Positions 52,498-62,805 are shown, counted from the stretch's first letter. The stretch: 64,000 nt of DNA from Bacteroidales bacterium (GCA_012729335.1 JAAYDJ010000037.1:1-64000), one strand, 5' to 3'. Numbers and translations are program-made. The notes: a model not told the origin generated them from the letters alone.

Positions 52498-53280
52498 TTA
52501 ATCGGGGAAGTACCCTCTGATGATGCCCCGTTTGGAATCCTTGACGAAGAGGAGGATCTCGTCTCTCTCGGGTGAGGCGGGCATTTCGGCTTCGATCACT
52601 TCCAGGGCCTGCGAGGTGTTGAGCCCGCGCTGGTAGATATGACGGTAGATGTCCTGGATTTCCCTGATTTTCTCATTGGAGTAGTTCCGGCGGCGCAAGC
52701 CGATGGAGTTGATGCCCACGTAGGAAAGGGGTTCCCTGCCGGCCTTGATGAAGGGGGGGACATCTTTTCTCACCAGGGAACCTCCGGCCACCATGACATG
52801 CGAGCCCACATGTACAAACTGGTGCACGGCCACCATGCCGGCCAGGATGGCCCAGTCGTCAATGATCACCTCCCCGGCAAGCTGCGTATTGTTGACCAGG
52901 ATCACATTGTTGCCCACGATACAGTCATGGGCCACATGCACGTATGCCATCAGAAGACAGTTGTTCCCCACGATGGTTTTCCCCTTGGCGGAGGTGCCAC
53001 GGTGTACGGTCACAAACTCCCTGATGGTGGTGTTATCGCCAATCTCCACGGTGCTGTATTCCCCTCTGAACTTGAGATCCTGGGGTGCGGCCCCCAGAAC
53101 CGCTCCGGGGAAGATCTTGCAGTTTTTCCCGATTCTTGTCCCGGGCAGTATGGTCACATTGGATCCTATCCGGGTCCCTTCTCCGATAACCACATCCTTG
53201 TCAATGGTCACAAAAGGCTCGATGACCACGTTTTCTGCGACATTCGATTCGGGGTGAACGTAAGCTAAAGGCTGTTTCAT
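52498..53280 (-). CDS. lpxA: UDP-N-acetylglucosamine O-acyltransferase
   Basis: This 260-residue cytoplasmic enzyme performs the first step of lipid A synthesis, transfer of a 3-hydroxyacyl chain from ACP to UDP-GlcNAc. The left-handed beta-helix hexapeptide repeats are plain (VIEPFVTIDKDVVIGEGTRIGSN, IGKNCKIFPGAVLGAAPQDLKF), with the active-site region LMAYVHVAHDCIVGNN containing the catalytic His, and the helical C-terminus YVGINSIGLRRRNYS. It is the last gene of lpxD-lpxC/fabZ-lpxA, 59 nt behind lpxC/fabZ. Confidence 0.95.
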   Translation of the reverse strand: MKQPLAYVHPESNVAENVVIEPFVTIDKDVVIGEGTRIGSNVTILPGTRIGKNCKIFPGAVLGAAPQDLKFRGEYSTVEIGDNTTIREFVTVHRGTSAKGKTIVGNNCLLMAYVHVAHDCIVGNNVILVNNTQLAGEVIIDDWAILAGMVAVHQFVHVGSHVMVAGGSLVRKDVPPFIKAGREPLSYVGINSIGLRRRNYSNEKIREIQDIYRHIYQRGLNTSQALEVIEAEMPASPERDEILLFVKDSKRGIIRGYFPD

Positions 53281-53339
53281 TTAATCTGGCTATTTCTTTG
53301 TAATGGTATTTCTTTTCTATTTGTATATCACATGACCGG

Positions 53340-54725
53340 TCAGTTGCTTCTGACGATCTGGGCCATAAATTCTCCTTCGGCGGCGATTTTGTCGCCCACG
53401 AAGCAAACTCCGCGCATCATGGCGATACCGCGGCGGATGGGGGTGGTCAGCTCCAGCCTGAAGAGGAGGGTGTCGCCCGGAACCACTTTTTTGCGGAATT
53501 TGACGTTATCGATACGGATGAAATAGGTATTGTATTTTCCTTCCAGCTGGCTAAGTACGAGCAGACCTCCGGTTTGGGCCATGGCTTCCACCAGCAGGAC
53601 TCCCGGCATGACGGGTTCGTCGGGGAAATGGCCCTGGAAGAAAGGCTCGCTGATGGTGACGTTCTTGACGCCCACGATCTGGTTTTCCCTGATGTCGATG
53701 ATTTTATCGACGAGAAGGAAAGGGTAGCGGTGGGGGAGGTATTCGGTGATTTTTTTGACGTCCATAAGCGATTCCGCATTGGGGTTGTAGGTGGGGGCGC
53801 CGGTTTCCATTTTAAGGAAGTTTTTCTTGAGAGCCCTGGCCATGGCCGTGTTGGCTCCGTGCCCGGGTTTGGTGGCGATGATGCGCCCCCTGATATGGCG
53901 GCCGGTCAGCGCCAGGTCGCCGATGACGTCGAGCAGCTTGTGGCGGGCACATTCGTTGTCGAAGTGCAGGTCGACATTGTTGAGGATTCCCTCTTTTTTC
54001 ACGGCGACCCGCTCGTGGTTGAAGAGGTCGGCCAGCCGGTCGAGTTCCTCCTGGCTCATATCCTTGTCAATGATCACGATGGCGCTGCTCAGGTCTCCCC
54101 CCTTGATCAGGTTGTTGTGTTTGAGGAGGAATTCCAGTTCATGCAGGAATACGAAAGTCCGGCACATGGAGATCTCCTTGCGGAACCCGGCAATGGAATT
54201 GAGGACGGCAAACTGGTTGTTGAGAACCCTGCTGTTGAAGGCAATATTGACGTTGAGGGCGTAGTCTTCGTCGGGGAGGGCGATCAGTTCGGAGCCTGTT
54301 TTTTCATCCCTGAAGACGATTTTCTCTTTGATTTCGAGGTAGCGTCTCTCCTCTTTTTGGGAGACAATTCCGGCCTGTTCGATCCCTTCCACGAAGACGC
54401 GGGCGCTGCCGTCGATGATGGGGGCTTCCTCGTTGTTGACGTCGATCAGGACGTTGTCGAGGCCCATGCCCACCAGGGCAGCCAGGGAGTGCTCGATGGT
54501 TCCGATGCGGGCGCCGTTTTTCTCGAGGAGGGTGCCCCGGGAGGTGTCGACCACCAGGTCTGCGTCGGCTTCTATGATAGGTTGGCCGGGCAGGTCGGTC
54601 CTGCGGAATTTGAAACCATGGTTTTCGGGTGCCGGGAGGAAGGTCATTGTCACGTCCACACCCGTATGAAGGCCCCGCCCGTGGATGGAAAACGGCCGGG
54701 CCAGGGTCCGCTGCATGTGTGCCAT
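53340..54725 (-). CDS. lpxC/fabZ: Bifunctional UDP-3-O-acyl-GlcNAc deacetylase / hydroxyacyl-ACP dehydratase
   Basis: This 461-residue fusion is typical of Bacteroidota. Residues about 1-305 are LpxC: GLHTGVDVTMTFLPA, IEHSLAALVGMGLDNV with the first zinc His, SECARHKLLDVIGDLAL-like HKLLDVIGDLAL with the second His and Asp, and a GHGANTAMA region. Residues about 315-461 are FabZ: LPHRYPFLLVDKI, the GHFPDEPVMPGVLLVEAMAQTGG active-site segment (His and Glu) and DTLLFRLEL. LpxC commits the cell to lipid A synthesis; FabZ dehydrates 3-hydroxyacyl-ACP, so the fusion ties both users of the hydroxyacyl-ACP pool. There is a 16-nt gap to lpxD. Confidence 0.95.
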   Translation of the reverse strand: MAHMQRTLARPFSIHGRGLHTGVDVTMTFLPAPENHGFKFRRTDLPGQPIIEADADLVVDTSRGTLLEKNGARIGTIEHSLAALVGMGLDNVLIDVNNEEAPIIDGSARVFVEGIEQAGIVSQKEERRYLEIKEKIVFRDEKTGSELIALPDEDYALNVNIAFNSRVLNNQFAVLNSIAGFRKEISMCRTFVFLHELEFLLKHNNLIKGGDLSSAIVIIDKDMSQEELDRLADLFNHERVAVKKEGILNNVDLHFDNECARHKLLDVIGDLALTGRHIRGRIIATKPGHGANTAMARALKKNFLKMETGAPTYNPNAESLMDVKKITEYLPHRYPFLLVDKIIDIRENQIVGVKNVTISEPFFQGHFPDEPVMPGVLLVEAMAQTGGLLVLSQLEGKYNTYFIRIDNVKFRKKVVPGDTLLFRLELTTPIRRGIAMMRGVCFVGDKIAAEGEFMAQIVRSN

Positions 54726-54741
54726 AATGTGTCTGTTCTGT

Positions 54742-55788
54742 TTACTTGGATATGCGTTCTTCCAGAGTCTTGATTTCCTTGCGCAGGTCGATGACCTCCT
54801 GCCTGAGCTGGGGCAGGTTTCGCATCACCGTATACATGCGAATAGCCTGCTTATATTCGATGGCCGGAGAGGCCAGAACCGTCTGATTGGAGGGGATGTC
54901 CTTGACCACGCCACTCTGTGCGCCGATCTGGACGTTGTCGCCGATGGTCAGGTGGCCTGCAAGCCCTACCTGCCCTCCGAAGCGGCAGTGCCGCCCAACC
55001 CTGGAGCTCCCGGCAAGGCCTGTCAGTGCCGCCATGACGGTATGATCCCCTACTTCGCAGTTGTGGGCGATCTGGATCAGATTGTCGAGTTTGACCCCCC
55101 TGCGGATGATGGTCGGCCCCATGGTGCCACAGTCAACGGTGGTATTGGCCCCGATCTCCACATCATCTTCCACGATGACATTCCCCAGCTGGGGTATTTT
55201 CTGATAACTTCCGTCACTCTGGGGGGCAAAACCGAAACCGTCGGATCCGACCACCGCACCCGAATGGATGATGCAGCGCTCCCCGATCATGGTGTCCTGG
55301 TAAATCCTTGCCCCGGCATAGATCACCGTGTCGTCGCCAATGGTCACCTGATCGCCGATATACACCTGCGGATAAATCTTGACCCGCTTGCCGATCTTCA
55401 CATTCCGGCCGGCATAGGCAAATGCCCCGAAATAGAGTTCTTCGCCCGCTTCCGCCGTCTCATGAAGAAATGAGGGCTGCTCTATGCCTTTCTTTTCGCT
55501 CCTCCTGGCCTCTGCAACCAACTGCAGCAAGGCCGTAAATGCCTGATAGGAGTCTTCCACCCTGATCAGCGTGGCCTTAAATCCGCTCCGTGGCGTGAAA
55601 TCCTTGCTCACAAGAATCACCGACGCCTCCGACTCATAGAGATAATGCTCATACTTCGGATTGGAAAGAAAAGCCAGGCTTCCTGCCTTGGCCTCCTCTA
55701 TTTTAGACAGGGTGGAGACCGTCACCTCCTGGTCGCCGATGACCTCCCCATGCAGATAGTGTGCAATTTCCCCGGCTTTGAACTTCAT
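54742..55788 (-). CDS. lpxD: UDP-3-O-(3-hydroxyacyl)glucosamine N-acyltransferase
   Basis: This 348-residue enzyme performs the third lipid A step. The N-terminal uridine-binding domain (about 1-100: ISKIEEAKAGSLAFLSNPKYEHYLY) is followed by hexapeptide repeats (KIGKRVKIYPQVYIGDQVTIGDDTVIY, SGAVVGSDGFGFA) with the catalytic LIQIAHNCEVGDHTVMAALTG and a C-terminal helix (residues about 320-348: LPQLRQEVIDLRKEIKTLEERI). It is the first gene of the lpx group, with its own promoter at 55809-55838. Confidence 0.95.
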   Translation of the reverse strand: MKFKAGEIAHYLHGEVIGDQEVTVSTLSKIEEAKAGSLAFLSNPKYEHYLYESEASVILVSKDFTPRSGFKATLIRVEDSYQAFTALLQLVAEARRSEKKGIEQPSFLHETAEAGEELYFGAFAYAGRNVKIGKRVKIYPQVYIGDQVTIGDDTVIYAGARIYQDTMIGERCIIHSGAVVGSDGFGFAPQSDGSYQKIPQLGNVIVEDDVEIGANTTVDCGTMGPTIIRRGVKLDNLIQIAHNCEVGDHTVMAALTGLAGSSRVGRHCRFGGQVGLAGHLTIGDNVQIGAQSGVVKDIPSNQTVLASPAIEYKQAIRMYTVMRNLPQLRQEVIDLRKEIKTLEERISK

Positions 55789-55808
55789 GGACGATATATT
55801 TAGCGATG

Positions 55809-55838
55809 CAAAAATAGAGTAAATTAATTAACAACCAA
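55809..55838 (-). promoter_or_regulatory. lpxD promoter
   Basis: On the minus strand, TTG (55838-55836), a 19-nt spacer and TATTTTTG (55816-55809) match the Bacteroidota consensus. Transcription would start near 55802, about 14 nt before the lpxD start codon. Confidence 0.65.
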
Positions 55839-55868
55839 TTCTTTCGTTTCCCACTATTTATTTTGCCG

Positions 55869-55898
55869 TTGATTATATGCAGATATTTATTAACTTTG
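55869..55898 (+). promoter_or_regulatory. rimP-nusA-infB promoter
   Basis: TTG at 55869-55871, a 19-nt spacer and TAACTTTG at 55891-55898 match the consensus fully. The start near 55904 gives a leader of about 56 nt to the rimP ATG at 55960, containing GGGG (55927-55930) and CCCC (55940-55943) that can pair around the upstream ATG. Confidence 0.75.
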
Positions 55899-55959
55899 CG
55901 GCGTATTTTCAGACAGGCTGAGGGTAGGGGGCAAAATGTCCCCTATTTTATTACTGATC

Positions 55960-56424
55960 ATGATTACCAGAGAGAAAATAGAAGAATTGGTCAACGGAAA
56001 ACTGAGTGAGAACCAGTTTCTGGTGGATGTCCAGGTGACGCCTTCGAAGGTGATTCACGTGGAAATAGAGAGCATGGATGGGGTGACCATCGACGATTGC
56101 GTGGCCATCAGCCGCCATGTGGAGAGTCATCTTGACCGGGAGGAGGAAGATTTTGAACTGCAGGTCTCTTCACCCGGCATTGACCAGTATTTCAAGGTAA
56201 ACCGCCAGTACCTGCGTCATGTGGGCCGGGAACTGGATGTGGTGACGGCGGCGGGGCCGGAGTATCGCGGTAAACTGGCCGAGGCCGGTGATACGGGTAT
56301 TGTGCTGGAAGTCACCTCCAGGGAGAAAAAGGAGGGTGAACACAAGAAACAGCTGGTGATCCGCAGGGTATCGCTGGCCTTTGAGGATATTAAAAGAGCT
56401 AAAGTTGTTATTTCATTTAAATAA
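55960..56424 (+). CDS. rimP: Ribosome maturation factor RimP
   Basis: This protein of 154 residues, started at ATG 55960 (MITREKIEELV); an in-frame ATG at 55936 would add eight hydrophobic residues. It is needed for 30S subunit assembly. Family blocks are DDCVAISRHVESHLDREEEDFELQVSSPGIDQYF (ending in the conserved SSPG) and the C-terminal SH3-like part (ELDVVTAAGPEYRGKLAEAG). The order rimP-nusA-infB is conserved across bacteria; the nusA start is 11 nt away. Confidence 0.93.
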   Translation: MITREKIEELVNGKLSENQFLVDVQVTPSKVIHVEIESMDGVTIDDCVAISRHVESHLDREEEDFELQVSSPGIDQYFKVNRQYLRHVGRELDVVTAAGPEYRGKLAEAGDTGIVLEVTSREKKEGEHKKQLVIRRVSLAFEDIKRAKVVISFK

Positions 56425-56435
56425 TACCGGGAACC

Positions 56436-57674
56436 ATGGAGAACATGAATCTTATTGATACTTTTTCCGAATTCAAGGATTTGAAGAATATCGACCGGGC
56501 CACTATGATGAGTGTTCTGGAAGATGCCTTCAGAAGTGTCCTGATCCGGCAATTTGGAACGGATGAAAATTTCGACGTGATCATCAACATCGACAAGGGT
56601 GACTTTGAGATTTGGCGCAACCGCGTGGTGGTGGAAGATGACATGCTGGAAGATCCTGCCAAGGAGATTACCCTGACCGAAGCCAAAAAGATCGATGAGG
56701 ATTATGAAGTGGGAGAAGACGTGACCGATGAGGTGAAGTTTGCCGATTTTGGCCGGAGGGCCATTCTCAACCTGCGCCAGAACCTGGCCAGCAAGATCAT
56801 GGAGTTGGAGAAGGACCATATCTTCGGCAAATACAAGAAGCGGATAGGGGATATCATCACCGGTGAGGTTTACCAGGTGTGGAAAAAGGAGATGCTGGTG
56901 CTGGACGATGAGGGGAATGAGCTGATACTTCCCAAGAGTGAGCAGATTCCCTCCGACTATTTCCGGAAGGGGGATTCCCTGCGGGCGGTGGTCATCAAGG
57001 TGGAATTGCGTAACAACACGCCCCTGATCATTTTGTCGCGGACGTCGCCGGTGTTTCTGGAGAGGCTTTTTGAGCTGGAGATCCCCGAGATTTTCGACGG
57101 GCTGATCACCATCCGCAAGATTGTCAGGATTCCCGGGGAGCGTGCCAAGGTGGCCGTGGAGTCGTACGATGAGCGGATCGACCCGGTAGGGGCCTGCGTG
57201 GGCATGAAGGGATCGCGTATTCACGGGATCGTCAGGGAACTCCGCAATGAGAACATCGACGTGATCAATTTCAGCAACAACCTGCAGTTATACATCAAGC
57301 GGGCGCTGAGTCCCGCCAAGATCAGCTCGATCAGGATTCTCGAGCAGGCCAAGCGGGCCGAGGTGTACCTCAAGCCTGACCAGGTTTCCCTGGCCATCGG
57401 CAAGGGCGGCCTTAACATCAAGCTGGCCAGCCAGCTCACAGGATACGAAATCGATGTCTTCCGTGAAATCGAAGAGGATGACGAGGATGTGAACCTCGAG
57501 GAATTCGCCGATGAAATCGAAGGCTGGGTCATCGACGAACTCAAGGCCATCGGTTGTGATACGGCCAAGAACGTGCTGGCCCTCTCCCGGGAGGATCTGA
57601 TCACCCGGACCGACCTGGAGGAGGAAACCATCGATGAGGTCAGGCGGATCCTCAGGGCCGAATTTGAACAGTAA
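56436..57674 (+). CDS. nusA: Transcription termination/antitermination factor NusA
   Basis: This 412-residue RNA-polymerase-binding factor has an N-terminal domain (about 1-125), an S1 RNA-binding domain (about 130-200: GDIITGEVYQVWKKEMLVL) and two KH domains (about 225-345) with the NusA signatures RIPGERAKVAVESYDERIDPVGACVGMKGSRI and LAIGKGGLNIKLASQLTGYEIDV. An acidic C-terminal tail follows, with one helix-hairpin part (DELKAIGCDTAKNVLALSREDL). It is encoded between rimP and infB. Confidence 0.96.
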   Translation: MENMNLIDTFSEFKDLKNIDRATMMSVLEDAFRSVLIRQFGTDENFDVIINIDKGDFEIWRNRVVVEDDMLEDPAKEITLTEAKKIDEDYEVGEDVTDEVKFADFGRRAILNLRQNLASKIMELEKDHIFGKYKKRIGDIITGEVYQVWKKEMLVLDDEGNELILPKSEQIPSDYFRKGDSLRAVVIKVELRNNTPLIILSRTSPVFLERLFELEIPEIFDGLITIRKIVRIPGERAKVAVESYDERIDPVGACVGMKGSRIHGIVRELRNENIDVINFSNNLQLYIKRALSPAKISSIRILEQAKRAEVYLKPDQVSLAIGKGGLNIKLASQLTGYEIDVFREIEEDDEDVNLEEFADEIEGWVIDELKAIGCDTAKNVLALSREDLITRTDLEEETIDEVRRILRAEFEQ

Positions 57675-57759
57675 GGAATACCGCAGGAAGCCCCCCGGGG
57701 CATGACCTGAAGAGGAGGGCTGACGGGACAGCCCGCATAAAAATTTATAAAAGAGAAGT

Positions 57760-60700
57760 ATGGTTTTAGGCAACGCACAGCGTTTAAGCAAATTGGCAAA
57801 AGAGTTCAATGTGGGGATACAGACGATCGTCGAGTTTCTTCACAAGAAGGGGATTTCTGTGGATGCCAATCCCAATACCAAGGTCCCCGAGGATGTTTGC
57901 CAGCTCCTGGAAAAGGAGTATAAGGGCGATGTCAAGGTCAAGCGGGATGCAGAGCAGATTACATTGCGCCAGCAGCGTCCCAGGAAGGAGGTGATCACCC
58001 TGGATGACATTTCCAGGAAGGATGAATCCGATGAGGATTTTCCGGAAGATATTCTGGAAGTCAGGGACCTGAAGAAGACGGCGGCTGCCGCCTCGGCCAC
58101 GAAGCCGAAGGAAAAAGCCAAACCTGCGGAGCAGCCCGAGGAGATACCCCGTGAGGCATTCATCAAGCCATACAAGGTCGTGGATCAGATTGCGCTCGAT
58201 GATCTTCCGGGAGCCAGGAAGAAGGGGGCCGACAAGCCGGCGGAGAAACCGGTGGCCAAAACCGGGAGCAAGGTGTTGCCGAAGAAGGAGGAGGAAGTAT
58301 CAGCGGGGCCTGTGTCACCTGAAGTGACTGCACCCGTGGAAGGGGGCAGTGTGGTGCCGCCTGTGGAAAAGGAAGGGGCAGCAGCGATGCCTGCTGCTGC
58401 GGAGGCAGTCAGTGAAGCTGGTGCCGGAGCAGGTTCCGGAACGGAAGCCCCTGTGGCGGAAACGCCTGTGGTACAGGAGGAGCCTTCATCGGCAGGCGCC
58501 GCGGAGGCGCATATATCCACCGATGTGCCGCGGGTCGACGAGCCGCGTGTGGTGGGAAAAATTAACCTTGACGCGCTGAATACCCGCACCCGGCCTGATA
58601 AGAAAACCCGTGAGGAACGCGACCAGGAGCGGCGGGAGAAGATCCGCCAGGAAAGGGAGAGCCGCCAGAAAGCCGCAGCCCCTGCGGAGGTGAAGCCCGA
58701 GGTGGCTGCCCCTGCGGAACCCGAACTCATCAAAGCCCGAGCGGAGAAGCTCGCGGGGCCCACCATCGTGGGCAAGATCGAACTGCCTGTGGAAAAAGAC
58801 AAAAAGGGCGCCGACAGCGACAAGGACCGGAAAAAGAAACGGCGTAAACGGATACAAAAGGATACCGAAAAAGTCAACCTGCAGTCCAAGCCCCACGAGG
58901 ATAAAAAGGGCGACGAGGCTAAAAAGCCGGGTCGCAAGAAAAAGTTGCTCAAGAAGGAGGTCAATGAGGAGGATGTGCAGAAGCAGATCAAGGATACCCT
59001 GGCCCGGCTCACTTCCAAAGGGACCAAGTCGAAGGGGGCCAAGTACCGCCGTGAGAAAAGAGCTGTTTTCAGTGAGCGGGCGGCTGCGGAGGCGGAACTC
59101 AAGGACCAGCAGAAGAACATATTGAAGATCACCGAGTTTGTGACGGTCAACGAGCTGGCCACCATGATGAATGTGCCGGTGACCAAGATCATTGCCACCT
59201 GCATGAGTCTGGGATTGTTTGTTTCCATCAACCAGCGGCTCGATGCAGAGACTTTGTCGGTGGTATCCGATGAGTTTGGGTACAAGGTGGAGTTTGTGAG
59301 TGTCGACATCCAGGAGGCCATCGAGGAGAAGGCCGACAAGCCTGAGGAACTGAAACCCAGGCCGCCCATTATCACGGTGATGGGGCATGTTGACCACGGG
59401 AAGACCTCTCTGCTTGACTACATCCGGAACACCAATGTGATTGCCGGGGAAGCGGGAGGAATCACCCAGCATATCGGGGCTTACAATGTGCAGCTTCCCG
59501 ACGGGCGGAAGATCACTTTCCTGGACACACCCGGTCACGAGGCCTTTACGGCCATGAGGGCACGTGGTGCCCAGATCACCGATATCGTGATCATCATCGT
59601 GGCGGCCGACGACAGCGTGATGCCGCAGACCATAGAGGCCATCAATCACGCTTCGGCGGCAGGGGTGCCCATTGTGTTTGCCATCAATAAAATCGACAAG
59701 CCGGGAGCCAATCCTGAGAAGATCAAGGAAGCCCTGGCCAATATGAACTACCTGGTAGAGGAGTGGGGTGGCAAGTACCAGTCGCATGACATCTCTGCCA
59801 AGAAAGGGACAGGCGTCCACGAACTTCTGGAAAAGGTGTTGTTGGAGGCGGAACTCCTTGATCTGAAGGCCAATCCCGACAAGCATGCCAGCGGGGCCAT
59901 CATTGAATCGTCGCTTGACAAGGGCAGGGGCTATGTGGCCACGATGCTGGTACAGTCGGGAACCCTCCGGGGAGGCGATGTCGTGCTGGCGGGACAGCAT
60001 TACGGCCATGTGAAGGCGATGTTCAACGAGCGGAATCTGCGTATAGAGAGTGCCGGGCCTTCGGAACCGGTGATTATCCTGGGTCTTGACGGGGCTCCCC
60101 AGGCGGGTGATAAATTCCATGTCATGGAAAATGAGAGGGATGCCCGCCAGATCGCCAACAAGCGGGAGCAGCTGGCCCGCGAACAGGGCCTCCGTACCCA
60201 GAAACACATCACCCTCGACGAAATCGGCCGTCGCATCGCCATCGGTAACTTCCAGGAGCTCAACCTGATCGTCAAGGGGGACGTCGATGGTTCCATCGAA
60301 GCACTCTCCGACTCGCTCATCAAGCTCTCGACCGAGAAGATCCAGGTCAATGTGATCCACAAGGCAGTGGGGCAGATTTCCGAATCGGACATCATGCTGG
60401 CGTCGGCTTCCGAGGCCATCGTGGTCGGCTTCCAGGTGCGCCCCTCGCTGAGCGCCCGCAAACTTGCCGAAAAGGAACAGATCGATATCCGTTTGTACTC
60501 CATCATTTACGATGCCATCAACGAGATTAAGGCGGCCATGCAGGGGATGCTTTCACCTGAAATCAAGGAGGAAATCACCGGAACCCTGGAGATTCTGGAG
60601 ATATTCAAGGTCACCAAGGTGGGCACCGTGGCCGGATGCATCGTCCGTGACGGGAAAATCACCCGCAACAACAAGATCAGGGTGATTCGTGACGGTATCG

Positions 60701-60864
60701 TCATCTATACGGGCAACCTGGGCTCCCTGAAACGTTTCAAGGAGGACGTCAAGGAGGTGAAGAACGGTTATGAGTGCGGTCTGAATATCGATAATTTCAA
60801 TGATCTGAAGGTGGGCGACAATATCGAGTCGTTTGTCGAAGTTGAAGTGGCCCAGGTACTCTGA
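57760..60864 (+). CDS. infB: Translation initiation factor IF-2
   Basis: This 1034-residue GTPase places initiator tRNA on the ribosome. The N-terminal IF2 helix domain ([24 protein letters not shown]) is followed by a long low-complexity region (about 80-430) rich in Ala/Glu/Pro then Lys. Next are a second IF2_N domain, the G domain ([40 protein letters not shown]) and domains II-IV ending in [17 protein letters not shown]. The N-terminal extension is long, as usual in Bacteroidota. It is 85 nt from nusA. Confidence 0.96.
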   Translation: MVLGNAQRLSKLAKEFNVGIQTIVEFLHKKGISVDANPNTKVPEDVCQLLEKEYKGDVKVKRDAEQITLRQQRPRKEVITLDDISRKDESDEDFPEDILEVRDLKKTAAAASATKPKEKAKPAEQPEEIPREAFIKPYKVVDQIALDDLPGARKKGADKPAEKPVAKTGSKVLPKKEEEVSAGPVSPEVTAPVEGGSVVPPVEKEGAAAMPAAAEAVSEAGAGAGSGTEAPVAETPVVQEEPSSAGAAEAHISTDVPRVDEPRVVGKINLDALNTRTRPDKKTREERDQERREKIRQERESRQKAAAPAEVKPEVAAPAEPELIKARAEKLAGPTIVGKIELPVEKDKKGADSDKDRKKKRRKRIQKDTEKVNLQSKPHEDKKGDEAKKPGRKKKLLKKEVNEEDVQKQIKDTLARLTSKGTKSKGAKYRREKRAVFSERAAAEAELKDQQKNILKITEFVTVNELATMMNVPVTKIIATCMSLGLFVSINQRLDAETLSVVSDEFGYKVEFVSVDIQEAIEEKADKPEELKPRPPIITVMGHVDHGKTSLLDYIRNTNVIAGEAGGITQHIGAYNVQLPDGRKITFLDTPGHEAFTAMRARGAQITDIVIIIVAADDSVMPQTIEAINHASAAGVPIVFAINKIDKPGANPEKIKEALANMNYLVEEWGGKYQSHDISAKKGTGVHELLEKVLLEAELLDLKANPDKHASGAIIESSLDKGRGYVATMLVQSGTLRGGDVVLAGQHYGHVKAMFNERNLRIESAGPSEPVIILGLDGAPQAGDKFHVMENERDARQIANKREQLAREQGLRTQKHITLDEIGRRIAIGNFQELNLIVKGDVDGSIEALSDSLIKLSTEKIQVNVIHKAVGQISESDIMLASASEAIVVGFQVRPSLSARKLAEKEQIDIRLYSIIYDAINEIKAAMQGMLSPEIKEEITGTLEILEIFKVTKVGTVAGCIVRDGKITRNNKIRVIRDGIVIYTGNLGSLKRFKEDVKEVKNGYECGLNIDNFNDLKVGDNIESFVEVEVAQVL

Positions 60865-60915
60865 TTCCGGAAAGGGAAGGCGCCGGCCGGCCAAGTGCCT
60901 GCGCCTGCAGAGACG

Positions 60916-60945
60916 CCGGGGTTTAATCAGTGGGGGAAACCCCGG
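60916..60945. repeat. Hairpin between infB and tatA
   Basis: Perfect 9-bp arms CCGGGGTTT (60916-60924) and AAACCCCGG (60937-60945) with a 12-nt loop. No T-tract follows, so it is not a plain intrinsic terminator; a processing or stability element is possible. Confidence 0.5.
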
Positions 60946-60978
60946 GAATGGAGTGAGAATCCTTAAGGATATGGAAAT

Positions 60979-61227
60979 ATGAGCGGAGGAGAAATCATAG
61001 TGGTAGTGCTGGTGATTTTGCTTCTATTCGGGGCAAAGTCGATTCCCGATATCGCCCGTATGATGGGCAAAGGAATGCGGGAGTTCAAGAAAGCCACCAA
61101 CGAAATTCAGCGTGAGATCAGCGACAGCACGGGCGACCTCAGGAAGGATTTCAACAAGATCTCTGAGGAGGTCAAAAAGGAAGCCGATACGATCAAAAAG
61201 CAGGTTGAAGACGAACCCGCCGGATAA
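60979..61227 (+). CDS. tatA: Sec-independent translocase TatA/TatE-like protein
   Basis: This 82-residue protein has the TatA/B layout: one N-terminal transmembrane helix ([14 protein letters not shown]), the hinge Gly, an amphipathic helix ([23 protein letters not shown]) and a charged tail with repeated Lys/Glu. The [16 protein letters not shown] motif fits TatA/E. It forms the pore part of the twin-arginine export system. No tatC lies inside the window. Two genes nearby encode Tat-like substrates (the propeller hydrolase and the DoxX fusion). Confidence 0.87.
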   Translation: MSGGEIIVVVLVILLLFGAKSIPDIARMMGKGMREFKKATNEIQREISDSTGDLRKDFNKISEEVKKEADTIKKQVEDEPAG

Positions 61228-61265
61228 CCGGTGCCCGGAAGGGCTTCCCTCAAAACGGTAAGGTC

Positions 61266-61919
61266 ATGATCAAAGCTCAGAACATCAGGAAGTCATTCGG
61301 GAATCTCCAGGTCCTTCGGGGCATTGATCTGGAAGTGCCTGCCGGGAAAATTTACTCCATAGTGGGCGCCAGCGGAGCCGGAAAGACAACCCTTCTGCAG
61401 ATTCTGGGGACGCTGAGTCTTCCCGATGAGGGAAAGGTGTGGATCGACGGTCATGAAGTGTCGGGGATGGGGGAGAAGGAGCTTTCCCGGTTCCGGAACC
61501 GTAAACTGGGTTTTGTATTTCAGTTTCACCATTTGCTGCCTGAGTTCACAGCGCTCGAAAATGTGGCCATTCCCGCCTACATTGCCGGTTTTTCCAAGGC
61601 GAAAGCCGATGCCCGGAGCAGGGAGCTCCTCCGTTTTCTCGGTTTGGAAGCGCGGTGTGACCATAAGCCATCACAGCTCTCAGGAGGTGAGAAACAGCGG
61701 GTGGCCGTGGCCCGTGCCCTGGTCAACAAACCGGCGGTGGTCATGGCCGACGAACCCTCCGGAAACCTCGATTCCCGTAACCGCGACGAACTGCACGATC
61801 TCCTTTTTTCCCTACGTAACGAATTGGGCCAGACTTTCGTGATCGTCACCCATGACGACTCCTTTGCGGAACGCTCCGACCGCATCATCCATATCAAAGA
61901 CGGCGTGATCCTTCCATGA
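61266..61919 (+). CDS. LolD-like ABC transporter ATP-binding protein
   Basis: This 217-residue ATPase has Walker [10 protein letters not shown], the Q-loop [16 protein letters not shown], signature [15 protein letters not shown], Walker [13 protein letters not shown] and the switch His in VTHDD. The [19 protein letters not shown] segment is characteristic of the LolD/MacB subgroup, which drives lipoprotein release from the inner membrane or related export. No permease gene lies next to it in the window, so the partner is encoded elsewhere. Its stop overlaps the next gene's start (ATGA). Confidence 0.88.
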   Translation: MIKAQNIRKSFGNLQVLRGIDLEVPAGKIYSIVGASGAGKTTLLQILGTLSLPDEGKVWIDGHEVSGMGEKELSRFRNRKLGFVFQFHHLLPEFTALENVAIPAYIAGFSKAKADARSRELLRFLGLEARCDHKPSQLSGGEKQRVAVARALVNKPAVVMADEPSGNLDSRNRDELHDLLFSLRNELGQTFVIVTHDDSFAERSDRIIHIKDGVILP

Positions 61920-62683
61920 CACTGGCGGAAATCAGGGAATTCCTGGAGGAAAAGAGCAGCCTGTACAACCGTCCCGCATTCATCGCCCAGGATCCGGTGT
62001 CTGTTCCCCGCAGTTTTGACAGAAAGGAGAACGCTGAAATCGGTGGTTTTCTGGCGGCGACCCTGGCCTGGGGCAAACGGGAGCAGATCCTGGTGAGTGC
62101 CCGCCGCCTCATGGGGATCATGGACCATGACCCCTACGGATTTCTAACCGGGGCCTCCCCTGAAGAACTCGCCGTGGCTACGCGCTTCTGCCACCGCACT
62201 TTCAACGGTGCGGATGCCCATTTCTTTTTCCTGGCCCTGCGGAACCTTTACCTGCGGCACGGGGGACTGGAGGCGGTTTTCACCCGGGGGTACCGCGAGG
62301 GGGGGAGTGTGGCGGCGGCGCTGAGTCATTTCCGGGAGGTGTTTCTGGAGCCGGGAGCCCCCGCACGGAGCCTCCGTCATGTCGCCGACGTGCGCGCCGG
62401 CTCGGCCGCCAAACGGCTTAACATGTTCCTGCGCTGGATGGTCCGCGATGACCACCGGGGGGTCGACCTGGGCCTCTGGAAAGGAATTCCCCCCTCGGCT
62501 CTGATGCTCCCCCTTGATGTGCATACCGGAAATGTGAGCCGTAAACTGGGGATCCTCACCCGTACCCAAAACGACTGGAAAGCCGTGGAAGAGGTCACGG
62601 CTGCACTCCGCCTCTTCGACCCCCGCGATCCCGTAAAGTACGACTTCGCCCTCTTCGGCTTGGGCCGCTTTGAAGGATTCTGA
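61916..62683 (+). CDS. TIGR02757/DUF2400-family protein
   Basis: This 255-residue cytoplasmic protein matches the TIGR02757 family, found in Bacteroidota and some other bacteria: [62 protein letters not shown] and [31 protein letters not shown]. The C-terminal pattern with the [13 protein letters not shown] ending has a distant likeness to helix-hairpin-helix DNA glycosylases, but no activity is known to me. It is translationally coupled to the LolD-like gene. Confidence 0.85.
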   Translation: MTLAEIREFLEEKSSLYNRPAFIAQDPVSVPRSFDRKENAEIGGFLAATLAWGKREQILVSARRLMGIMDHDPYGFLTGASPEELAVATRFCHRTFNGADAHFFFLALRNLYLRHGGLEAVFTRGYREGGSVAAALSHFREVFLEPGAPARSLRHVADVRAGSAAKRLNMFLRWMVRDDHRGVDLGLWKGIPPSALMLPLDVHTGNVSRKLGILTRTQNDWKAVEEVTAALRLFDPRDPVKYDFALFGLGRFEGF

Positions 62684-62805
62684 GGTCAGGTCAGTGCCCC
62701 GTTCGTCAAACCTGCCCTGGGTAGGCACTCTTTACGTTTTCCGCAAGGGGCTTGTTGAAACCCTTACCCCAGCAGGCAGTTATAAATGAAATCCCGGACT
62801 CTGTT

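Noticed and set aside
58486-60360. A minus-strand frame of about 620 codons across infB.
   Set aside because: It is antisense to the IF-2 gene and has no recognisable domain; a mirror of the codon bias.
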